The notes under the pieces were generated by a model. That model was not told the DNA's origin. It made no database searches and saw only the letters and a program-made list of their open reading frames with translations. A program made the position numbers and the translations under genes. Shown here in pieces: positions 1-6,827 of a DNA stretch of 8,329 bases; positions within the stretch are counted from its first letter, which is position 1, and every line of letters starts with the position of its first letter. Origin of the DNA: Thermoflexales bacterium (lineage in GTDB: Bacteria > Chloroflexota > Anaerolineae > S140-20). Location: NCBI GenBank assembly GCA_015484715.1, contig WFUY01000367.1, positions 1 to 8,329 on the forward strand, written 5' to 3'.

Positions 1-2753
<2,753 letters not shown>

Positions 2754-2779
2754 AGGCCCGTCAACGGGAGCATCCTGAT

Positions 2780-4093
2780 ATGCAACACCCAGAAAAACCG
2801 CCCACACGACTGCTGAACCGCAACTTCTTCCTGCTCTGGCAGGGCCAGTTCGTCAGCCGCATCGGCACCCAGGTGGTGATCATCGCCCGGGTCTTCTGGA
2901 TCAAGCACGCCACCGGCTCGGCGGCCATCATCGGCCTCATCCAGATGCTGGCCAACCTGCCGGCCGTCTTCCTGGGGCCCATCGCCGGCACCTTCGCCGA
3001 CCGCTACCCCCGCCGCACCATCATCATTCTCAGTGACGTGCTCCGGGGGCTCGCCGTCCTCTCCCTGGCCGCCTTGATGTTCCTCGCCCCCGACGCAACC
3101 AACCTGATCCTGCTATGGCTCCTCGTCACCGCCATCATCATCGCCACCGTCAGCGCCTTCTTCGCGCCGGCCATCTCCGCCGCCATCCCCGACCTGGTCC
3201 CCCGGAAGCGGATCGCCGGCGCCAACTCCCTGGGGCAGATGTCGGTCCAGCTCTCCGTCTTCATCGGCCAGGGGCTGGGTGGGACCCTCTTCCGCCTTCT
3301 GGGAGCTCCGCTTCTCTTCGCCATTGACGGCCTTACTTATCTTTTCTCTGCCGTCAGCGAGTCCTTTATCACCATCCCCCAGCCCCTGCCGGAGAAGAGC
3401 GGCCGGTGGCAGGACCAGTTCCGCGCCTTCCGGCGGGACACGGTGGAGGGATTCCGCTACATTTGGCAACGGAACGGCCTGCGGGAACTGCTCCTCATCT
3501 CCGCCCTGCTCACCTTCTTCACCGTGCCCATCATCGTCCTGCTCCCCTTCTACGTAGAGGACTTCCTGGGAGCCCAGGCCGACTGGTACGGCTTCCTGCT
3601 GGCGGGCTACAGCGTCGGCTCCCTGGTGGGATACCTGCTCGCCGGCTCCCTGCGTCTCTCGGGGCGGGCCAGGAGCCGGTGGATGGTCACCTTCATCGTC
3701 CTGGAATCGGCCGGCTACGGGCTGCTCGGCCTGGTCCGAGACCCGAAGGTGGCGCTGACCCTCGCCTTCCTGGGCGGAGCCACGGGAGGCTTCATCAGCG
3801 TGAACATCATGACCATCCTCCAGCTCTCCACCCCCGGCGAGATTCGAGGGCGGGTCTTCGGACTCCTGGGCACCATCTCCAGCAGCCTCTCCCCCCTCGC
3901 CATGGGGCTGGCCGGCGTCGTGGCCGACCTGCTCGGCCAGAACATCCCGCTGATCTACCTGGCCTGCGGGATCATCATGGCGGCCCTCTCCCTCACCCTG
4001 CTGGTCAACCAGCATGTGCGGGACTTCCTGGCCTACGAGCCGGAGGAGGAACTCCTCCCGCCGGTGGAACAGCGCGTTGTGCCCTTGAACTGA
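2780..4093 (+). CDS. MFS exporter, probable efflux of the NRPS product
   Basis: This is a 437-residue integral membrane protein of the major facilitator superfamily, most like the MFS_3 / EntS-type exporters often found beside siderophore and peptide synthetases. A short cytoplasmic N-terminus (LLNRNFFLLWQGQFVS) precedes the first helix. The motif-A loop between helices 2 and 3, GTFADRYPRR, lies at residues 70-79. Several hydrophobic segments follow, and the C-terminal tail is acidic (EPEEELLPP). The length is normal for the family. The ATG is 26 bases after the NRPS stop, with GGGAG at 2766-2770 as a plausible ribosome site, so the two genes are probably cotranscribed. Export of the cluster product is inferred from context; the substrate cannot be read from the sequence. 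Self-resistance or drug efflux would fit equally well. Confidence 0.92.
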   Translation: MQHPEKPPTRLLNRNFFLLWQGQFVSRIGTQVVIIARVFWIKHATGSAAIIGLIQMLANLPAVFLGPIAGTFADRYPRRTIIILSDVLRGLAVLSLAALMFLAPDATNLILLWLLVTAIIIATVSAFFAPAISAAIPDLVPRKRIAGANSLGQMSVQLSVFIGQGLGGTLFRLLGAPLLFAIDGLTYLFSAVSESFITIPQPLPEKSGRWQDQFRAFRRDTVEGFRYIWQRNGLRELLLISALLTFFTVPIIVLLPFYVEDFLGAQADWYGFLLAGYSVGSLVGYLLAGSLRLSGRARSRWMVTFIVLESAGYGLLGLVRDPKVALTLAFLGGATGGFISVNIMTILQLSTPGEIRGRVFGLLGTISSSLSPLAMGLAGVVADLLGQNIPLIYLACGIIMAALSLTLLVNQHVRDFLAYEPEEELLPPVEQRVVPLN

Positions 4094-4107
4094 CCGACCG
4101 TCGGCCA

Positions 4108-4147
4108 AGCGGCATAGCGGCTTAGCGGCCTAGCGGCCTAGCGGCGG
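4108..4147. repeat. Five tandem octamers (AGCGGCNN)
   Basis: Five consecutive 8-bp units, AGCGGCAT, AGCGGCTT, AGCGGCCT, AGCGGCCT and AGCGGCGG, begin 14 bases after the MFS stop codon. The first six bases are identical in all five and the last two vary. It is the first of three abutting repeat blocks that fill the gap before the thioesterase gene. No open frame or recognised regulatory motif is seen in it. Confidence 0.9.
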
Positions 4148-4194
4148 ACTGAGGACCGAGGACTGTGGACTAAGGACTGAGGACTAAGGACCCT
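4147..4194. repeat. Six tandem heptamers (GACTRAG-like) leading into the thioesterase start
   Basis: Units of 7 bp, GACTGAG, GACCGAG, GACTGTG, GACTAAG, GACTGAG and GACTAAG, are followed by a broken unit GACCCT that abuts the ATG at 4195. The last full unit plus the next two bases form AAGGA at 4186-4190, the only ribosome-site-like sequence near the thioesterase start, with a short 4-base spacer. The repeat therefore appears to supply the translation signal. An in-frame TAA at 4171-4173, also inside the block, prevents an earlier start. Confidence 0.88.
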
Positions 4195-4959
4195 ATGCGA
4201 CCAAGTGACCAAACGACCAAGCGACCAACCTGGATCGCCTGTCCCAAACCCAGGCCCCAGGCCCGGATCCGGCTCTTCTGCTTCCCCTATTCCGGCGCAG
4301 GGGCGTCCATCTTCTACCCCTGGCTGGACCGCTTCCCGGAGGCCATTGAGGTCTGCCCGATCCAGCTTCCCGGTCGGGAAAGCCGGCTGGCGGAGCCCCT
4401 CTTCACCCAGATGAAACCCCTGGTCCGGGCCGCTGCCCAGGCGCTGCTTCCCTACCTGGACAAGCCCTTCGCCTTCTTCGGCCACAGCCTGGGGGCCCTG
4501 GTCAGCTTCGAGCTGGCCCGTTACCTGCGCCGGGAGCACGGGCTGGTCCCGGTCCACCTCTTCGTCTCCGGCCACAACGCCCCCCAGCTCCCGGACCGCG
4601 ACCCGCCCATCCACGCCCTGCCGGAGCCGGAGTTCCTGGAGAAACTGCGCCGTCTCAACGGCACGCCGGAGGAGGTGCTGCAACACGCCGAGCTCCGCGC
4701 CCTGCTCCTCCCCATCCTGCGGGCCGACTTCCAGGTCGCCGAGACCTACGTCTACGAGCCCGACGAGCCCCTCGACTGCCCCATCTCCGCCTTCGGCGGG
4801 ATCCAGGATGAGCACCTCAGCCGCGAGGGGCTGGAGGCCTGGCGCGAGCAGACCAAGGCTGACTTCTCCCTGCATATGCTCCCCGGCGATCACTTCTACC
4901 TGAACACCCATCGCCGGCTTCTCCTGCCCACCATCGCCCGAAAGCTGATCAGCCTGTGA
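4195..4959 (+). CDS. Type II thioesterase of the NRPS cluster
   Basis: This is a 254-residue alpha/beta hydrolase of the GrsT/TycF type II thioesterase family. These act in trans to hydrolyse wrong acyl or aminoacyl groups from carrier domains. The opening is typical: LFCFPYSGAGAS, then PIQLPGRESR. The nucleophile elbow GHSLGA places the serine at residue 98 (codon 4486-4488). FGGIQDE carries the probable aspartate 205, and GDHFYL carries histidine 233, completing the triad. Length is normal. The ATG at 4195 is the only credible start: TAA lies in frame at 4171 and no further ATG, GTG or TTG occurs before the conserved core. Oddly, about the first 11 residues (RPSDQTTKRPT after Met) are encoded by an octamer tandem repeat rather than conserved sequence. 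It is separated from the exporter by 101 bases of repeats. Confidence 0.95.
   Translation: MRPSDQTTKRPTWIACPKPRPQARIRLFCFPYSGAGASIFYPWLDRFPEAIEVCPIQLPGRESRLAEPLFTQMKPLVRAAAQALLPYLDKPFAFFGHSLGALVSFELARYLRREHGLVPVHLFVSGHNAPQLPDRDPPIHALPEPEFLEKLRRLNGTPEEVLQHAELRALLLPILRADFQVAETYVYEPDEPLDCPISAFGGIQDEHLSREGLEAWREQTKADFSLHMLPGDHFYLNTHRRLLLPTIARKLISL
4198..4229. repeat. Four tandem octamers (YGACCAAN) inside the 5' end of the thioesterase gene
   Basis: The units CGACCAAG, TGACCAAA, CGACCAAG and CGACCAAC start immediately after the ATG at 4195 and encode the non-conserved N-terminal residues. A related block lies before the MbtH gene at 5611-5658. Because the unit is 8 bp, gain or loss of one copy would shift the thioesterase reading frame. 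Confidence 0.88.
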
Positions 4960-4991
4960 TCAACCCCAATCCCATCGCTAAGGAGGCTGCT

Positions 4992-5318
4992 ATGAGCGAA
5001 CTGGTGAAGTACCTATCAGAAGGTGACCACCCTGTCGAGGCGAGCCTGCGCCCCGAGCCCACCGTCCAGGCTCTCAAGGAGCGCATTGACCGGGGCTACG
5101 TCTTCGTCAAGTTCACCGACACCAAGGGCGGCACCGAGTTGGGCGTCAGGCTCGACCCGGAGGCCACCGACCTCAGCAAGGCCGACTTCGACAAGGGGAC
5201 GGGAACCGTCCACCTGGTCGGGAACCTGACGCTCGACTACGTGAAGGTCCGCTGCATCGCCGACATCAACCTCGAGACCCTGTCGGGCCAAGGTCACCTG
5301 GAACCTGTGGAGGCGTGA
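4992..5318 (+). CDS. Small protein of unknown function, 108 residues
   Basis: I do not recognise the family. The protein is soluble-looking, with no signal peptide or membrane segment. It opens with a polar stretch (MSELVKYLSEGDHPVEASL), then a likely helix (TVQALKERIDRG, about residues 24-35). A region rich in alternating hydrophobic residues follows (YVFVKFTD; GTVHLVGNLTLDYVKVRC, about 71-88), suggesting several beta strands. GGTELGVRLD at about 46-55 is a distinctive central motif. There is one cysteine (residue 88). The ATG at 4992 is chosen over an upstream in-frame GTG at 4956 because AGGAGG at 4981-4986 sits 5 bases before it. It begins 32 bases after the thioesterase stop and ends 13 bases before the next gene, so it is almost certainly in the same operon. 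An accessory role in peptide assembly is inferred only from position. Confidence 0.87.
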   Translation: MSELVKYLSEGDHPVEASLRPEPTVQALKERIDRGYVFVKFTDTKGGTELGVRLDPEATDLSKADFDKGTGTVHLVGNLTLDYVKVRCIADINLETLSGQGHLEPVEA

Positions 5319-5331
5319 CGGAGGGCAGACG

Positions 5332-5592
5332 ATGGCCAAAATGGGGAAATACTGCAAGGCCTATCCCATCGAGCGGTTCCGTGAGTATCCCGGCTGGGCC
5401 GAGAAGGCCCGTCCGGTGAACAAGGGTCACCTCTACCTGCAGGAGAACTACGTCGTGACGGAGGGGATCTTCCTGGACGAGGAGATCGTCTTCGACGACG
5501 TCACCCCGGAGTGGATCGAGTTCTGTCAGGAGACGCTCCAGTTCCGGGTGCCGGACTTCAAGGCGGCCCCCCAGAAGGCAACGGCCTCGTGA
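5332..5592 (+). CDS. Small protein of unknown function, 86 residues
   Basis: I cannot name this family. The sequence is compact and rich in aromatic residues: KYCKAYPIERFREYPGW at about residues 6-22, then a probable strand pair (HLYLQENYVVTEGIFLDEEIVF, positions 33-54) and an ending TPEWIEFC (58-65). Cysteines 8 and 65 flank the core and could be a metal or disulfide pair, though nothing proves it. The last 10 or so residues look disordered. There is no signal peptide or membrane helix. GGAGG at 5320-5324 lies 7 bases before the ATG at 5332; an ATG at 5341 is a possible alternative start. The gene follows its upstream neighbour by 13 bases, pointing to joint expression. Cofactor, chaperone or tailoring roles are possible; none can be chosen from the sequence. 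Confidence 0.87.
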   Translation: MAKMGKYCKAYPIERFREYPGWAEKARPVNKGHLYLQENYVVTEGIFLDEEIVFDDVTPEWIEFCQETLQFRVPDFKAAPQKATAS

Positions 5593-5610
5593 CCGGCCCC
5601 ACCGGGCTCC

Positions 5611-5658
5611 CGACCATCCGACCATCTGACTACCCGACCACGTGACCAACGAACCAAG
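5611..5658. repeat. Six degenerate tandem octamers (YGACCANN) before the MbtH gene
   Basis: The units CGACCATC, CGACCATC, TGACTACC, CGACCACG, TGACCAAC and GAACCAAG fill most of the 74-base gap between the 86-residue protein and the MbtH gene. They share the GACCA core with the block at 4198-4229. The final unit runs into the ribosome site of the MbtH gene, so repeat and translation signal are again joined. Confidence 0.85.
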
Positions 5659-5663
5659 GAGGT
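5656..5663 (+). promoter_or_regulatory. Strong ribosome binding site of the MbtH gene
   Basis: AAGGAGGT matches the anti-Shine-Dalgarno end of 16S rRNA over eight bases and ends 3 bases before the ATG at 5667. The first three bases belong to the last octamer repeat unit. The spacing is on the short side, but the match is the best in the window. Confidence 0.85.
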
Positions 5664-5666
5664 CCT

Positions 5667-5885
5667 ATGAGCTGGGAAGAACGCGAAGACACCACCATCT
5701 ACAAGGTCGTCGTCAACCACGAGGAACAGTACTCCATCTGGCCGGCCGACCGGGAGAACCCCCTGGGCTGGCGAGATGCGGGCAAGGTCGGCACCAAAGA
5801 GGAATGTCTAGCCTACATTCGGGAAGTATGGACCGATATGCGACCGCTCAGCCTGCGCAAAAAGATGGAAGCGGCAGGGCAGTAG
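5667..5885 (+). CDS. MbtH-like protein, NRPS adenylation-domain partner
   Basis: This is a 72-residue member of the MbtH family, small proteins that bind adenylation domains and are often needed for their solubility or activity. The family signature is complete: N17-x-E-x-Q21, S23-x-W25-P26, P32-x-G-W35, G39, G42, C47-L48, I51 and W55-TDMRPLSLR. The three signature tryptophans (25, 35, 55) are all present. The length is typical. It is a free-standing gene rather than a fusion to the synthetase. It is followed 5 bases later by the PPTase gene, so the two are probably translated from one message. The likely client is the A domain of the NRPS at the left edge, or others upstream. Confidence 0.97.
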   Translation: MSWEEREDTTIYKVVVNHEEQYSIWPADRENPLGWRDAGKVGTKEECLAYIREVWTDMRPLSLRKKMEAAGQ

Positions 5886-5890
5886 GGCCA

Positions 5891-6634
5891 ATGGGTCTCG
5901 AACCCTCGTGGCCTCCCCCGCCGGCTCACCTGACGCTGGCGGAGGACGAGGTGCACGTGTGGCGAGCCCACCTCGACCTAGCCCCAGCCCAGGTACGGGA
6001 GTTGCTGCGCACCCTCACGCCCGACGAACGGGCCAGGGCCCGGCGCTTCCGCTTCCGGCGAGACCGGGATCGCTTCATCGTCGCCCGAGGGGTGCTCAGG
6101 GCCATCCTCGGCCGCTACCTGGGGGTGGACCCAGGCCGGCTGCGCTTCCGCTACAGCCCCTACGGGAAGCCGGCCCTCGCCGATGAGTTCGAGGACGAGG
6201 GGATCCGCTTCAACCTAGCCCACTCCCAGGGGATCGCCCTCTACGCCGTAAGCCGGGGGCGGGACGTCGGCGTTGACGTGGAATACGTGCGGGCCGACCT
6301 GGCCGACGAACGGATCGCCGAGCGGTTCTTCTCCCCCCGCGAGGTCGCCATGCTCCGCGCGGTCCCCGCCGAGCAGCGACGAGAGGCTTTCTTCCACTGC
6401 TGGACCCGGAAGGAAGCCTACGTGAAGGCGCGGGGAGAGGGCCTCTCGCTCCCCCTCGACCAGTTCGACGTCTCCCTGGCCCCCGGCGAGCCGGCAGCCC
6501 TGCTGAGCACCCCCGGCGACCCGCCTGAGGTCACCCGCTGGTCGCTGCGGGCCCTGGACCCCGGCCCGGGCTACATCGCCGCCCTCGCGGTGGAGGGGAA
6601 CGGATGGCGGCTTCGGTGCTGGCAATGGCCGTAG
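5891..6634 (+). CDS. Sfp-type 4'-phosphopantetheinyl transferase
   Basis: The enzyme transfers the phosphopantetheine arm of coenzyme A to the serine of carrier domains, turning apo-PCP into holo-PCP. With the ATG at 5891 it has 247 residues, close to the Sfp size class. Conserved blocks are YSPYGKPAL, FNLAHSQG, GVDVE (Asp129 and Glu131, magnesium ligands by analogy with Sfp) and FHCWTRKEAYVKARGEGL (Trp171, Lys174, Glu175, Lys179). All catalytic positions known for the family are intact. The frame is open further upstream across the MbtH gene to 5642, but that part has no family similarity, and 5891 sits just before the first typical residues. No strong ribosome site precedes 5891, consistent with translational coupling to MbtH, whose stop is 5 bases away. 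Its presence suggests a dedicated activator for this cluster. Confidence 0.95.
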   Translation: MGLEPSWPPPPAHLTLAEDEVHVWRAHLDLAPAQVRELLRTLTPDERARARRFRFRRDRDRFIVARGVLRAILGRYLGVDPGRLRFRYSPYGKPALADEFEDEGIRFNLAHSQGIALYAVSRGRDVGVDVEYVRADLADERIAERFFSPREVAMLRAVPAEQRREAFFHCWTRKEAYVKARGEGLSLPLDQFDVSLAPGEPAALLSTPGDPPEVTRWSLRALDPGPGYIAALAVEGNGWRLRCWQWP

Positions 6635-6647
6635 GCAATGGCCGCAG
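6622..6647. repeat. 13-bp tandem duplication across the PPTase stop codon
   Basis: GCAATGGCCGTAG at 6622-6634 is followed directly by GCAATGGCCGCAG at 6635-6647, differing at one base. In the first copy that base makes the TAG stop; in the second it reads CAG. Without the stop, the frame would run only eight codons to TGA at 6656-6658. Confidence 0.85.
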
Positions 6648-6751
6648 CCCCGGCCTGAAGAGCCGAAGCCGCTCGCACCCAGACATCGCCCGCCCGCGGC
6701 TATGGACGAAACCTGTAACATACCCCTCGCTCTTCCGTTCTATATCCTGCA

Positions 6752-6766
6752 GGGGTGCAGCACCCC
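6752..6766. promoter_or_regulatory. Perfect 15-bp palindrome, possible operator or small hairpin
   Basis: GGGGTGC-A-GCACCCC is a perfect inverted repeat with 7-base arms and one central base. As RNA it could form a stem of about five pairs with a five-base loop. No T-run follows, so it is not a standard intrinsic terminator. It lies 5 bases after the TATATC sequence and 61 bases before the SBBP start, where an operator could sit. Confidence 0.35.
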
Positions 6767-6811
6767 GCACCGTCTGCGCTGGTCTGGGTTCGCCTACTGG
6801 TACAAACCTGC

Positions 6812-6820
6812 AAAAGGAGG
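6812..6820 (+). promoter_or_regulatory. Ribosome binding site of the SBBP-repeat gene
   Basis: AAAAGGAGG ends 7 bases before the ATG at 6828, an ideal spacing. It fixes the start of the downstream gene, whose N-terminus reads straight into a hydrophobic signal segment. Confidence 0.8.
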
Positions 6821-6827
6821 CATCACC

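Larger units (their letters stand above)
6635..6827. other. 193-base intergenic region between the cluster and the SBBP gene
   Basis: No credible gene is seen here. The region holds the second copy of a 13-bp duplication, a locally less GC-rich stretch around 6713-6748 that contains TATATC at 6741-6746, a palindrome at 6752-6766, and a good ribosome site at its 3' end. TATATC could be a -10 element for the downstream gene, but I see no convincing -35 at the right distance. The gap is the longest between genes in the window and is a likely transcription boundary. Confidence 0.6.

Noticed and set aside
3113..4108. 331-codon open frame on the minus strand opposite the MFS gene
   Set aside because: The translation is a low-complexity mix of G, E, D and Q with no domain, and the plus strand encodes a clear MFS transporter. 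It is a codon-bias shadow.
3406..4125. 239-codon open frame on the plus strand inside the MFS gene
   Set aside because: It is Pro, Arg and Gly rich with no hydrophobic pattern, while the overlapping frame encodes the membrane protein.
4108..4229. Repeat blocks considered as a CRISPR array
   Set aside because: The units are 7-8 bp with no unique spacers, unlike CRISPR repeats of about 24-40 bp separated by spacers.
4138..4911. 257-codon open frame on the minus strand opposite the thioesterase
   Set aside because: The plus strand carries an intact catalytic triad and family motifs. The minus frame shows none and is explained by GC bias.
4956..4991. GTG start at 4956 adding 12 residues to the 108-residue protein and overlapping the thioesterase stop
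   Set aside because: A strong AGGAGG lies just before the ATG at 4992, and the extra residues look like untranslated leader.
6752..6766. Palindrome considered as an intrinsic terminator of the NRPS operon
   Set aside because: The central base leaves only a short stem after loop opening, and no run of T follows it.
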